Shown in pieces: positions 1-12,095 of a DNA stretch of 64,000 nucleotides. A program made the position numbers and the translations under genes. Position 1 is the stretch's first letter; every line of letters starts with the position of its first letter. The stretch spans positions 1,612,001-1,676,000 of the forward strand of contig CM074142.1 of NCBI GenBank assembly GCA_037178625.1. The letters are read 5' to 3'. The notes beneath the pieces were generated by a model. It made no database searches, had not been told where the DNA came from, and saw only the letters and a list, made by a program, of their open reading frames with translations. This DNA is from Skeletonema tropicum (lineage: Eukaryota > Bacillariophyta > Thalassiosirophyceae > Thalassiosirales > Thalassiosiraceae).

Positions 1-207
1 AGCCTATCTAAAATCATATAACTGCAACTCTAAAATGACCTAGTATTCAAATTCAAGCGAAAGTCTCCCACTCCCATTCTCATCAACATAACCAATCACA
101 ACACGTGTACAAATCCTTTCGATCATTAAACAAACACAAGCCGCTCCAATCCGCTCACTGCGAAAAGAATTCTTGCATTGATGGATACCTTACTTCTCCG
201 TCTCTCT

Positions 208-2205
208 CTAGGCTTGGGCGAATGCAACAGCTTCGTCCAACTCTTCATCTTCATCGCGATCAAAGACCCCATAATCATACTCCTCTTCATCTCCATCAAA
301 GGGCAACTTATCGAAGGAGTCAACTTCCTCGTCGCCTCTTCTTTGGCAATTACCTGCAGCACATTGGCAGTTGCTTGTGCATCCAGACATATTGCAATCT
401 CCTGTGATGTGAAATTAGTAAGCACAAGGAGTTCCAAGTGATGTTAGAGGCTACACATTCCATACATAAGAAAGGCACACAACATCATTTTCTGTTTCTA
501 TATGGAGAGAGCAAATCTAATAGAAAGCCTTACCCGAGGAACATTGGCAGTTGCTACTGCATCCAGACATATTGCAACCTCCTGTTATGTGAAAATAGTC
601 CAATGAGGCAGAAGTTAGAAACTACACACTGCAGAAGACGGGCGCATAACATCATCTTTCATATAAAGGGAGTACAGCTTGTATAGAAAGCCTTACCTGT
701 AGGACATTGGCAATTGGATGTGCACTTAGGCATTTCGCAATGTCCTGTTAGTTATGCGAAAATGATAAGGATAAGGAGTCCCAAGGGAAGAGAAGGTTAG
801 AGTCTACGACATGAAATGTGGCACACGCACACAAAGCTTCAAAAGAAGAGCCTTACCTCCAGGACATTGGCAATTGGATGTGCACTTAGGCATTTCGCAA
901 TGTCCTGTTATGCGAACACAAGGACAAGGAGTTCAAAGAGAAGGATCATTAGAGAGGAGGAACGTAGGACATAGGAGTAAGAGGAACAGACACTAAAATG
1001 AAACTGAGTGCTATTCCAGTGAAATGCCTTACCTTGCGAACAATGACAGTTGGATGTGCAAGTGGACAAATCTCCCGAGCCGCTGTCCCCGCCCCAGGGC
1101 CAGCCTCCCGAGCCGCTGTTCCCGCCCCAGGGCCAGCCCTGGCCGCCCCACCCAGGATCTACCTCACCACCTCTCCTTTGGCAACCTTCTGTGATGTGAA
1201 ATTTGACAAGGGAAGGGAGTTTAAAGGTATGGTTAGAGTCACATACAATTAAGAGGGCATCCGAAGCTTCCGTGGAGAAACAGGTTTAGTAGAAAAGCCT
1301 TACCTGCAGCACATTGGCAGTTGCTTCTGCATCCAGACAAATTGCAACCTCCTGTGATGTAAATTAACAAGGAAAGGGAGTTTAAGTAAGTTAGAGTCAT
1401 ATGCTATTTAAGGGGGCATCCGAAGCTTCCGTGGAGAGAACAGATTCAGTAGAAAAGCCTTACCTCCAGAACATTGGCAGTTGCTTCTGCATTTAGGCAT
1501 ATTGCAACGTCCTGGTGAAGAAATCAGAATGGACAAGTGATTATTTGAAGAGAATATTAGATTAGAGATTACACACTACAATGGGCACAACAGAGTTAGG
1601 AATAATATGGAGAGAAGAGCTTAAATAGAAAATCCTCACCTCCAGAACATTGGCAATTGGATGTGCACTTAGGCATTTCGCAATGTCCTGTTATGCGAAA
1701 ATGATAAGGAGTCCCGAGGAAGGAGAAGGTTAGGTTAGAGTCTCACGACATAAAATGTGGCACACGCACACAAAGCTTCAAAAGAAGAGCCTTACCTCCA
1801 GGACATTGGCAATTGGATGTGCACTTAGGCATTTCGCATTTTTCTGTCATGCGAAACAAGCAAGGACAAGGAGTTCGAAGAGAGGGAGCATTATTTAGAG
1901 AGGAGGAACGTAGAAGTAAGAAAAACAGAAGAGTAAAATGAAACAGAGTGCATTTGTCAGTGAAATTCCTCACCTCCCCAAGGGCAGTTACAGGCGGATG
2001 TGCAAATGGACAAGTCACTCGAGCCGACGTGCCGGTTCCACCACCAACCCGAGTTCTCTCCTTCGTCTTCGTTCAGGAACGATCCGCGAAGAGTTTGGGG
2101 GGTGGTAGATGATGACTCATCGCCGTCGCTGCTACTGCTAGCGTAGACGCCCGACGCAGTTGCCAACATGGCAAAGGCAGTAAGTTTGAGGAAGATGCAC
2201 TTCAT
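208..2205 (-). CDS. Secreted Cys-rich microexon repeat protein, copy A
   Basis: Inferred ten-exon gene: 2205-1974, 1843-1796, 1687-1640, 1511-1464, 1351-1304, 1188-1033, 904-857, 744-697, 581-534 and 401-208. All introns are GT-AG (108-132 nt) and all are phase 1; the joined frame is open for 305 residues. Exon 1 starts at the first ATG and encodes a signal peptide (MKCIFLKLTAFAML..), an acidic/Ser linker and a first half-repeat (CTSACNCPWG). Seven exons are exactly 48 nt, each encoding a 16-residue repeat of pattern G-x-C-x-M-x-x-C-[TR]-S-N-C-Q-C with spacing C-x4-C-x3-C-x-C. The 156-nt exon carries two G-W-P-W-G-G units. The last exon adds a repeat plus a long Asp/Glu tail. Probably secreted and disulfide-rich, perhaps cell-wall associated; no family recognised. 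Its last exon and 3' flank differ from copies B and C, so it is probably the array edge. Confidence 0.72.
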
Positions 2206-3175
2206 GTTGATGGAGAAGGGAGGAGGTAATGGTAGTTGAAATGATTGCTGTTGCTGTTTATGAGATGTTTCTGGATTGGAGATCTTTGCGAGAGCAAGAT
2301 TTTGGTCACCGTGTGTGTTTTGCTAAAAGAGGACGCGTGTTCTTATGTGTCTTCTTGGGTGCTGTTATTTATGTTATTATCAATGATGACAACCACCGAT
2401 TTTTTGCCCCTGAAAAATGTGCTTGACGTTGTTTAGCCATTACTACACCAATACTACGTCGATCCTGCTGTTTCAAAGACCACTATTATTCCATTCAGTT
2501 AGTTTGGAGTGTATATGCAACTTGGCTTGATGAGATTCCATCCACACGCCGAGATGTTGGGGGTGTCAAATCAGATGCATCGGCGTCGTCGAGAGGCAAA
2601 TGAGGCGATTTTGATTCAAATATCATATCACACATCTCACAAAAAGCATCCACACCATGATGCATCACATGGCATTATCGACCATGACATAAAGAATAAC
2701 AACAACTTCAACACACTGCACACCCCAAAATTTTGTGATGAATCCATTTTGACCAATATGGACGCCCAAGCAGCAGGTGTAGTAAATGAAAGTCTTATAG
2801 AGGACTTTAACTTCAAGCCTGGACTCTGAGAGCAGGTGCAACAGTGGGAGTAATGGAGAAGATGGACGTGTAGACGTGACAGTTACACCATTCACCTTAT
2901 ACCTCAGAGAAATATGAAGTCGGATAGATTTAGTTGTTGTTGCAACAAATGTACTCCTATCTGACGCACAGCAGAAGTGTAGGGTGTGTGATTTCAGGCA
3001 TCAGTTCAGTAAGAGCATATCTAAAACTCAAATTAGCCTAAGATGCTACCACTACCAACTCTAACTCTAAATCTAAACCCCAAGAATCAAATTCAAGCGC
3101 AAGTCTACTCCCCATTCTCATCAATATACCAATTGCAACACCTGTGCTGCATCGACGGAAACCTTACTTCTCTCT

Positions 3176-5174
3176 CTAGGCTTGGGCGAATACAGCAGCT
3201 TCGTCCAACTCTTCATCTTCATCGCGATCAAAGTCCCCATAATCATACTCCTCTTCATCTCCATCAAAGGGCAACTGATCGAAGGAGTCACCTTCCTCGT
3301 CGCCTCTTCTTTGGCAATTACCTGCAGCACATTGGCAGTTGCTTGTGCATCCAGACATATTGCAATCTCCTGTGATGTGAAATTAGTAAGCACAAGGAGT
3401 TCCAAGTGATGTTAGAGGCTACACATTCCATACATAAGAAAGGCACACAACATCATTTTCTGTTTCTATATGGAGAGAGCAAATCTAATAGAAAGCCTTA
3501 CCCGAGGAACATTGGCAGTTGCTACTGCATCCAGACATATTGCAACCTCCTGTTATGTGAAAATAGTCCAATGAGGCAGAAGTTAGAAACTACACACTGC
3601 AGAAGACGGGCGCATAACATCATCTTTCATATAAAGGGAGTACAGCTTGTATAGAAAGCCTTACCTGTAGGACATTGGCAATTGGATGTGCACTTAGGCA
3701 TTTCGCAATGTCCTGTTAGTTATGCGAAAATGATAAGGATAAGGAGTCCCAAGGGAAGAGAAGGTTAGAGTCTCACGACATGAAATGTGGCACACGCACA
3801 CAAAGCTTCAAAAGAAGAGCCTTACCTCCAGGACATTGGCAATTGGATGTGCACTTAGGCATTTCGCAATGTCCTGTTATGCGAACACAAGGACAAGGAG
3901 TTCAAAGAGAAGGATCATTAGAGAGGAGGAACGTAGGACATAGGAGTAAGAGGAACAGACACTAAAATGAAACTGAGTGCTATTCCAGTGAAATGCCTTA
4001 CCTTGCGAACAATGACAGTTGGATGTGCAAGTGGACAAATCTCCCGAGCCGCTGTCCCCGCCCCAGGGCCAGCCTCCCGAGCCGCTGTTCCCGCCCCAGG
4101 GCCAGCCCTGGCCGCCCCACCCAGGATCTACCTCACCACCTCTCCTTTGGCAACCTCCTGTGATGTGAAATTTGACAAGGGAAGGGAGTTTAAAGGTATG
4201 GTTAGAGTCACATACAATTAAGAGGGCATCCGAAGCTTCCGTGGAGAAACAGGTTTAGTAGAAAAGCCTTACCTGCAGCACATTGGCAGTTGCTTCTGCA
4301 TCCAGACAAATTGCAACCTCCTGTGATGTAAATTAACAAGGAAAGGGAGTTTAAGTAAGTTAGAGTCATATGCTATTTAAGGGGGCATCCGAAGCTTCCG
4401 TGGAGAGAACAGATTCAGTAGAAAAGCCTTACCTCCAGAACATTGGCAGTTGCTTCTGCATTTAGGCATATTGCAACGTCCTGGTGAAGAAATCAGAATG
4501 GACAAGTGATTATTTGAAGAGAATATTAGATTAGAGATTACACACTACAATGGGCACAACAGAGTTAGGAATAATATGGAGAGAAGAGCTTAAATAGAAA
4601 ATCCTCACCTCCAGAACATTGGCAATTGGATGTGCACTTAGGCATTTCGCAATGTCCTGTTATGCGAAAATGATAAGGAGTCCCGAGGAAGGAGAAGGTT
4701 AGGTTAGAGTCTCACGACATAAAATGTGGCACACGCACACAAAGCTTCAAAAGAAGAGCCTTACCTCCAGGACATTGGCAATTGGATGTGCACTTAGGCA
4801 TTTCGCATTTTTCTGTCATGCGAAACAAGCAAGGACAAGGAGTTCGAAGAGAGGGAGCATTATTTAGAGAGGAGGAACGTAGAAGTAAGAAAAACAGAAG
4901 AGTAAAATGAAACAGAGTGCATTTGTCAGTGAAATTCCTCACCTCCCCAAGGGCAGTTACAGGCGGATGTGCAAATGGACAAGTCACTCGAGCCGACGTG
5001 CCGGTTCCACCACCAACCCGAGTTCTCTCCTTCGTCTTCGTTCAGGAACGATCCGCGAAGAGTTTGGGGGGTGGTAGATGATGACTCATCGCCGTCGCTG
5101 CTACTGCTAGCGTAGACGCCCGACGCAGTTGCCAACATGGCAAAGGCAGTAAGTTTGAGGAAGATGCACTTCAT
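3176..5174 (-). CDS. Secreted Cys-rich microexon repeat protein, copy B
   Basis: Same ten-exon layout as the neighbouring copy downstream: 5174-4943, 4812-4765, 4656-4609, 4480-4433, 4320-4273, 4157-4002, 3873-3826, 3712-3665, 3549-3502, 3369-3176; 305 residues. Upstream of the last exon it matches copy A almost base for base (one inserted C in an intron, and T to C at the acceptor-proximal base of the Gly/Trp exon, so that exon begins G-G-C rather than E-G-C). The acidic tail differs from copy A at several residues (for example GDSFDQL against VDSFDKL). The near identity of introns and exons alike points to very recent duplication or conversion. Confidence 0.72.
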
Positions 5175-6144
5175 GTTGATGGAGAAGGGAGGAGGTAATG
5201 GTAGTTGAAATGATTGCTGTTGCTGTTTATGAGATGTTTCTGGATTGGAGATCTTTGCGAGAGCAAGATTTTGGTCACCGTGTGTGTTTTGCTAAAAGAG
5301 GACGCGTGTTCTTATGTGTCTTCTTGGGTGCTGTTATTTATGTTATTATCAATGATGACAACCACCGATTTTTTGCCCCTGAAAAATGTGCTTGACGTTG
5401 TTTAGCCATTACTACACCAATACTACGTCGATCCTGCTGTTTCAAAGACCACTATTATTCCATTCAGTTAGTTTGGAGTGTATATGCAACTTGGCTTGAT
5501 GAGATTCCATCCACACGCCGAGATGTTGGGGGTGTCAAATCAGATGCATCGGCGTCGTCGAGAGGCAAATGAGGCGATTTTGATTCAAATATCATATCAC
5601 ACATCTCACAAAAAGCATCCACACCATGATGCATCACATGGCATTATCGACCATGACATAAAGAATAACAACAACTTCAACACACTGCACACCCCAAAAT
5701 TTTGTGATGAATCCATTTTGACCAATATGGACGCCCAAGCAGCAGGTGTAGTAAATGAAAGTCTTATAGAGGACTTTAACTTCAAGCCTGGACTCTGAGA
5801 GCAGGTGCAACAGTGGGAGTAATGGAGAAGATGGACGTGTAGACGTGACAGTTACACCATTCACCTTATACCTCAGAGAAATATGAAGTCGGATAGATTT
5901 AGTTGTTGTTGCAACAAATGTACTCCTATCTGACGCACAGCAGAAGTGTAGGGTGTGTGATTTCAGGCATCAGTTCAGTAAGAGCATATCTAAAACTCAA
6001 ATTAGCCTAAGATGCTACCACTACCAACTCTAACTCTAAATCTAAACCCCAAGAATCAAATTCAAGCGCAAGTCTACTCCCCATTCTCATCAATATACCA
6101 ATTGCAACACCTGTGCTGCATCGACGGAAACCTTACTTCTCTCT

Positions 6145-8110
6145 CTAGGCTTGGGCGAATACAGCAGCTTCGTCCAACTCTTCATCTTCATCGCGATCAA
6201 AGTCCCCATAATCATACTCCTCTTCATCTCCATCAAAGGGCAACTGATCGAAGGAGTCACCTTCCTCGTCGCCTCTTCTTTGGCAATTACCTGCAGCACA
6301 TTGGCAGTTGCTTGTGCATCCAGACATATTGCAATCTCCTGTGATGTGAAATTAGTAAGCACAAGGAGTTCCAAGTGATGTTAGAGGCTACACATTCCAT
6401 ACATAAGAAAGGCACACAACATCATTTTCTGTTTCTATATGGAGAGAGCAAATCTAATAGAAAGCCTTACCCGAGGAACATTGGCAGTTGCTACTGCATC
6501 CAGACATATTGCAACCTCCTGTTATGTGAAAATAGTCCAATGAGGCAGAAGTTAGAAACTACACACTGCAGAAGACGGGCGCATAACATCATCTTTCATA
6601 TAAAGGGAGTACAGCTTGTATAGAAAGCCTTACCTGTAGGACATTGGCAATTGGATGTGCACTTAGGCATTTCGCAATGTCCTGTTAGTTATGCGAAAAT
6701 GATAAGGATAAGGAGTCCCAAGGGAAGAGAAGGTTAGAGTCTCACGACATGAAATGTGGCACACGCACACAAAGCTTCAAAAGAAGAGCCTTACCTCCAG
6801 GACATTGGCAATTGGATGTGCACTTAGGCATTTCGCAATGTCCTGTTATGCGAACACAAGGACAAGGAGTTCAAAGAGAAGGATCATTAGAGAGGAGGAA
6901 CGTAGGACATAGGAGTAAGAGGAACAGACACTAAAATGAAACTGAGTGCTATTCCAGTGAAATGCCTTACCTTGCGAACAATGACAGTTGGATGTGCAAG
7001 TGGACAAATCTCCCGAGCCGCTGTCCCCGCCCCAGGGCCAGCCCTGGCCGCCCCACCCAGGATCTACCTCACCACCTCTCCTTTGGCAACCTCCTGTGAT
7101 GTGAAATTTGACAAGGGAAGGGAGTTTAAAGGTATGGTTAGAGTCACATACAATTAAGAGGGCATCCGAAGCTTCCGTGGAGAAACAGGTTTAGTAGAAA
7201 AGCCTTACCTGCAGCACATTGGCAGTTGCTTCTGCATCCAGACAAATTGCAACCTCCTGTGATGTAAATTAACAAGGAAAGGGAGTTTAAGTAAGTTAGA
7301 GTCATATGCTATTTAAGGGGGCATCCGAAGCTTCCGTGGAGAGAACAGATTCAGTAGAAAAGCCTTACCTCCAGAACATTGGCAGTTGCTTCTGCATTTA
7401 GGCATATTGCAACGTCCTGGTGAAGAAATCAGAATGGACAAGTGATTATTTGAAGAGAATATTAGATTAGAGATTACACACTACAATGGGCACAACAGAG
7501 TTAGGAATAATATGGAGAGAAGAGCTTAAATAGAAAATCCTCACCTCCAGAACATTGGCAATTGGATGTGCACTTAGGCATTTCGCAATGTCCTGTTATG
7601 CGAAAATGATAAGGAGTCCCGAGGAAGGAGAAGGTTAGGTTAGAGTCTCACGACATAAAATGTGGCACACGCACACAAAGCTTCAAAAGAAGAGCCTTAC
7701 CTCCAGGACATTGGCAATTGGATGTGCACTTAGGCATTTCGCATTTTTCTGTCATGCGAAACAAGCAAGGACAAGGAGTTCGAAGAGAGGGAGCATTATT
7801 TAGAGAGGAGGAACGTAGAAGTAAGAAAAACAGAAGAGTAAAATGAAACAGAGTGCATTTGTCAGTGAAATTCCTCACCTCCCCAAGGGCAGTTACAGGC
7901 GGATGTGCAAATGGACAAGTCACTCGAGCCGACGTGCCGGTTCCACCACCAACCCGAGTTCTCTCCTTCGTCTTCGTTCAGGAACGATCCGCGAAGAGTT
8001 TGGGGGGTGGTAGATGATGACTCATCGCCGTCGCTGCTACTGCTAGCGTAGACGCCCGACGCAGTTGCCAACATGGCAAAGGCAGTAAGTTTGAGGAAGA
8101 TGCACTTCAT
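6145..8110 (-). CDS. Secreted Cys-rich microexon repeat protein, copy C
   Basis: Exons inferred at 8110-7879, 7748-7701, 7592-7545, 7416-7369, 7256-7209, 7093-6971, 6842-6795, 6681-6634, 6518-6471 and 6338-6145; 294 residues. It is essentially identical to copy B except for an exact 33-bp loss in the Gly/Trp-rich exon (123 nt instead of 156), which removes one 11-residue G-W-P-W-G-G unit and leaves the frame intact. All other microexons are 48 nt and phase 1-1. The tail ends in the acidic D-E-D-E-E-L-D-E segment and AQA before the stop. Confidence 0.72.
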
Positions 8111-9080
8111 GTTGATGGAGAAGGGAGGAGGTAATGGTAGTTGAAATGATTGCTGTTGCTGTTTATGAGATGTTTCTGGATTGGAGATCTTTGCGAGAGC
8201 AAGATTTTGGTCACCGTGTGTGTTTTGCTAAAAGAGGACGCGTGTTCTTATGTGTCTTCTTGGGTGCTGTTATTTATGTTATTATCAATGATGACAACCA
8301 CCGATTTTTTGCCCCTGAAAAATGTGCTTGACGTTGTTTAGCCATTACTACACCAATACTACGTCGATCCTGCTGTTTCAAAGACCACTATTATTCCATT
8401 CAGTTAGTTTGGAGTGTATATGCAACTTGGCTTGATGAGATTCCATCCACACGCCGAGATGTTGGGGGTGTCAAATCAGATGCATCGGCGTCGTCGAGAG
8501 GCAAATGAGGCGATTTTGATTCAAATATCATATCACACATCTCACAAAAAGCATCCACACCATGATGCATCACATGGCATTATCGACCATGACATAAAGA
8601 ATAACAACAACTTCAACACACTGCACACCCCAAAATTTTGTGATGAATCCATTTTGACCAATATGGACGCCCAAGCAGCAGGTGTAGTAAATGAAAGTCT
8701 TATAGAGGACTTTAACTTCAAGCCTGGACTCTGAGAGCAGGTGCAACAGTGGGAGTAATGGAGAAGATGGACGTGTAGACGTGACAGTTACACCATTCAC
8801 CTTATACCTCAGAGAAATATGAAGTCGGATAGATTTAGTTGTTGTTGCAACAAATGTACTCCTATCTGACGCACAGCAGAAGTGTAGGGTGTGTGATTTC
8901 AGGCATCAGTTCAGTAAGAGCATATCTAAAACTCAAATTAGCCTAAGATGCTACCACTACCAACTCTAACTCTAAATCTAAACCCCAAGAATCAAATTCA
9001 AGCGCAAGTCTACTCCCCATTCTCATCAATATACCAATTGCAACACCTGTGCTGCATCGACGGAAACCTTACTTCTCTCT

Positions 9081-10316
9081 CTAGGCTTGGGCGAATACAG
9101 CAGCTTCGTCCAACTCTTCATCTTCATCGCGATCAAAGTCCCCATAATCATACTCCTCTTCATCTCCATCAAAGGGCAACTGATCGAAGGAGTCACCTTC
9201 CTCGTCGCCTCTTCTTTGGCAATTACCTGCAGCACATTGGCAGTTGCTTGTGCATCCAGACATATTGCAATCTCCTGCGATGTGAAATTAGCAAGCACAA
9301 GGAGTTCCAAGAGATGTTAGAGGCTACACATTCCATACATAAGAAAGACACTCAAAATCATTTTCTGTTTCTACGGAGAGAGCAAATCTAATAGAAAGCC
9401 TTACCCAAGAGACATTCGCAGTTGCTTGTGCAGCTAGGCATGTCGCAATCTCCTGTTATGCGAAAATGACAAGGATAAGGAGTTCCAAGGAAGGAGAAGG
9501 TTAGAGTCTCACGAAAAATGATGACAGGCAAACGCACACGAAGTATTATGTAGAGAAGAGCTTCAAAAGAAGAGCCTTACCCGAGAGACATTGGCAATCG
9601 GACTTGCACTTAAGCATGTCGCAATCTCCTGTTTTGCGAAAATGATGAGGATGAGGAGTTCCAGGAAAGAGAAGGTTAGAGTCTCACGACATAAATGTGG
9701 CACACGCACACAAAGCTTCAAAAGAAGAGCCTTACCCCAGGCACATTGGCAATTGGACGTGCACTTAGGCATGTCGCAATCTCCTGTTATGCGAACATGA
9801 CAAGAATAAGGAGTTCCAAGGAAGAAGAAAGTTTAAGAACATACTACTATTATCATGAGCAGTGAATGTGAAAGAAAAGTTTCATGAAACGAAGTCTTAC
9901 CTCCAGGACATTGGCAATCGGATGTGCACTCAGGCATGTCGTAATCTCCTGTGATGCGAAATAAGCAAGGACAAGGCGTTCGAAGAGAGGGAGCATTATT
10001 TAGAGAGGAGGAACGTAGGACATAGGAGTAAGAGGAACAGAAGACTAAAATGAAACTGAGTGCTATTCCAGTGAAATGCCTTACCTTGCGAACAATAACA
10101 GTTGGATGTGCAAGTGGACAAGTCACTCGAGCAGGCGTTCCAGTTCCAGGGCCACCAACCCGAGTCCTCTCCTTCGTCTTCGTTCAGGAACGATCCGCGA
10201 AGAGTTTGGGGGGTGGTAGATGATGACTCATCGCCGTCGCTGCTACTGCTAGCGTAGACGCCCGACGCAGTTGCCAACATGGCAAAGGCAGTAAGTTTGA
10301 GGAAGATGCACTTCAT
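9081..10316 (-). CDS. Secreted Cys-rich microexon repeat protein, diverged copy D
   Basis: Shorter, diverged paralogue with six inferred exons: 10316-10085, 9948-9901, 9784-9737, 9628-9581, 9452-9405 and 9274-9081; 205 residues. The four internal exons are again 48 nt, phase 1-1, but encode different repeats (for example GDYDMPECTSDCQCPG and GDCDMLKCKSDCQCLS; the first has lost one Cys to Tyr). Exon 1 has the same signal peptide as the array copies, but its 3' half (WWPWNWN..DLSTCTSNCYCSQ) and the following intron match the internal Gly/Trp exon and its intron in copies A-C, so the gene is a mosaic. The last exon is close to that of B and C, suggesting conversion at the 3' end. Confidence 0.7.
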
Positions 10317-10432
10317 GTTGATGGAGGAGGTAATGGTAATGGTAGTTGAAATGATTGCTGTTGCTGTTTATGAGATATGTGAGATATATTCTGGATTGGA
10401 GATCTTCGCAGAACACATAGGTAGATTTTGGT

Positions 10433-10500
10433 CACCTCTGTGTTTTAGAGTGAGGACTCACCTCTGTGTTTTAGAGTGAGGACTCACCTCTGTGTTTTAT
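10433..10500. repeat. 26-bp tandem repeat, 2.6 copies
   Basis: The unit CACCTCTGTGTTTTAGAGTG followed by AGGACT repeats exactly at 10433-10458 and 10459-10484, with a partial third copy to 10500. It lies about 120 bp upstream of the start codon of the diverged Cys-rich gene, so it may sit in its promoter. No protein is suggested. Confidence 0.9.
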
Positions 10501-12095
10501 TTAGACTAGCCGCTTCGCGTGCTAGCGCGTCCACCATCTACCGCCAAAATTAAAAAAATCAGAGCCAGCTCTGATTTGAAAATTTTGCTAGCTTTCTACG
10601 CACAAAACACAAAACTCGACTGCAATAGTCGCCTCTACGCCCTACTACGCCGCAACATCGACCCTCCACCTACCTGCACCGGCCATAAGTTGATAGTACA
10701 TGTTATTACCTTTCGATTAAACCGCTGGGAGTCATCATATACGCTATACTTGCTTTACAACGGCTGCATAGGTGCTCATATACGCATGCGTCATACATAA
10801 AATCACTAGAATTGCTAGCGAAAATAGGCACTTTTGGTACGTCTGTAACTCTTTACCGTGTCAATATAATTCGGTCGCCTAAATTGTATTTGCATTCGGA
10901 TACATCTCCTCAAGACATTCCGCGTATTTAGTTTGGGTTGAATACGTTGTTAGGTGCGCTCTATGAGGGTATGCTCACATGGTTGTTTTGTCTGTTTTGT
11001 TAGTGTTTTGCTAGTTGATGCGGGGCGCGCGCAAAAAAATTAAATCAGAGCCAGCTCTGATTTTTTTTCGGCAGTAGCCATCCTCCAAAATGTGGAAATT
11101 TGACAAGGTCCTTATATGGGGTACGTAGGAATTAAAAACATACTGAATTCCTACTTGACAATAAAACGCGGTCAGACAGGAAATGAGGAAAGATTTTTCC
11201 ACCTCCACCCAAAGCTAGTAGTTCACCACGATGATAGCCGTCACTTCGCCCTATCGAAATCATCGCCACTTCGACGACATCGCTTCTATACGTCGAGGAA
11301 TATCTCTTCTATTATGTCTTTGAAATATTAATTGACAGCATGGTTACATTGGAGTATGAGATAGGTGCATAATATACAGTCCCCGGCAGCGGCCTTTTTA
11401 TCGGCGTATCATCGTGTCGCCGGTCCCGATGATCGGGGATATATAGTGATGTAGTGAAGTCATTGGAACACCATTCATCGACGGCAACTTCATCCAAGAG
11501 TATAACGGAGTCGTCTTGGCTGATCTTCCGGGTCGACAACTCTGAATACACTCCACTGGGTTCGACATGCACCACCGACGGGTCATCGAATGTTGATAAC
11601 GTTTAATACGACGGTGTTACAATGCGATGACATGATCCAAATATCATTTATTTCATCCCCGTCGCTTCTATAATGTTAATATGTAGCTGATAGTGCAGAG
11701 GGTTGATCCATATCAGAGATATTGTTGGGTAGAGACCGGATCACGCAACAATACAAGTTTTAAGTGGAGCTAATACTTTGGGATGCTGATCGCTATGAAG
11801 TGGGGATACACTGACTTTTCGCCGATAAATGCGGGTGAACCGCGATAATAACTGGATGCAGGATGAGCTAGATCGAAGTTGACGGGGGTGGAATCTGGTG
11901 CAATGTCAGGAGACTCCTGTGTCATTGCGAACTGGCAATTTTATGTAACCTTTTGCCCCGCTTATACCCCCCTTTGGCATGAATACTAAGAACCACAGAC
12001 TTATTGGGTAGTCAAACGTTTTATAAAGTAAGATAGAAGCAGAATATGGGCTATTTGACATGTGTTCAATCACAACAGAACCTTATCCTTAATCT
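10501..12095. other. Non-coding stretch with two identical hairpins
   Basis: No convincing complete gene. A hairpin with arms AAATCAGAGC and GCTCTGATTT around a CA centre occurs twice in the same orientation, at 10556-10577 and 11042-11063; the second is followed by eight T residues. A compact CTAG-flanked inverted repeat lies at about 10506-10530, and a related CTAG/CGC-rich segment lies at about 13855-13890. These could be ends of a non-autonomous transposon, but no clear target duplication was found. Confidence 0.5.
11312..11575 (-). pseudogene. Coding-like fragment, unknown
   Basis: An open frame of about 87 residues with protein-like composition (DEVAVDEWCSNDFTTSLYIP and similar) but no ATG at its 5' end and an in-frame stop shortly upstream. 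No domain recognised. It may be an exon or the remains of a mobile-element protein. Confidence 0.25.

Larger units (their letters stand above)
402..9320. repeat. About 2.97-kb tandem gene array (three units)
   Basis: The whole gene-plus-spacer unit recurs with offsets of 2968/2969 bp and then 2936 bp (the shortfall is the 33-bp Gly/Trp contraction). The spacers at 2206-3175, 5175-6144 and 8111-9080 are the same sequence and contain no convincing gene: the 106-residue plus-strand frame in each (for example 2509-2829) is His/Asn-rich with no recognisable domain. Inside each unit there is a second-order repeat of about 155-178 bp made of one microexon and one intron. Confidence 0.9.

Noticed and set aside
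438..1252. Plus-strand frames of 60-100 residues through the Cys-rich genes
   Set aside because: They read antisense across alternating exons and introns; the minus-strand exon model explains the sequence fully.
2509..2829. 106-residue plus-strand frame repeated in each array spacer
   Set aside because: Repeated only because the whole unit is duplicated; His/Asn-rich with no domain, and it lies in the presumed promoter/spacer of the Cys-rich genes.
208..10316. CRISPR-like array (regular short repeats separated by similar-length spacers)
   Set aside because: The repeats are coding exons with splice sites, and the spacers are homologous introns rather than unique spacers.
10556..11063. Rho-independent bacterial terminators
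   Set aside because: The hairpin plus T-run looks like one, but the window is eukaryotic, and the two copies are not at gene ends.
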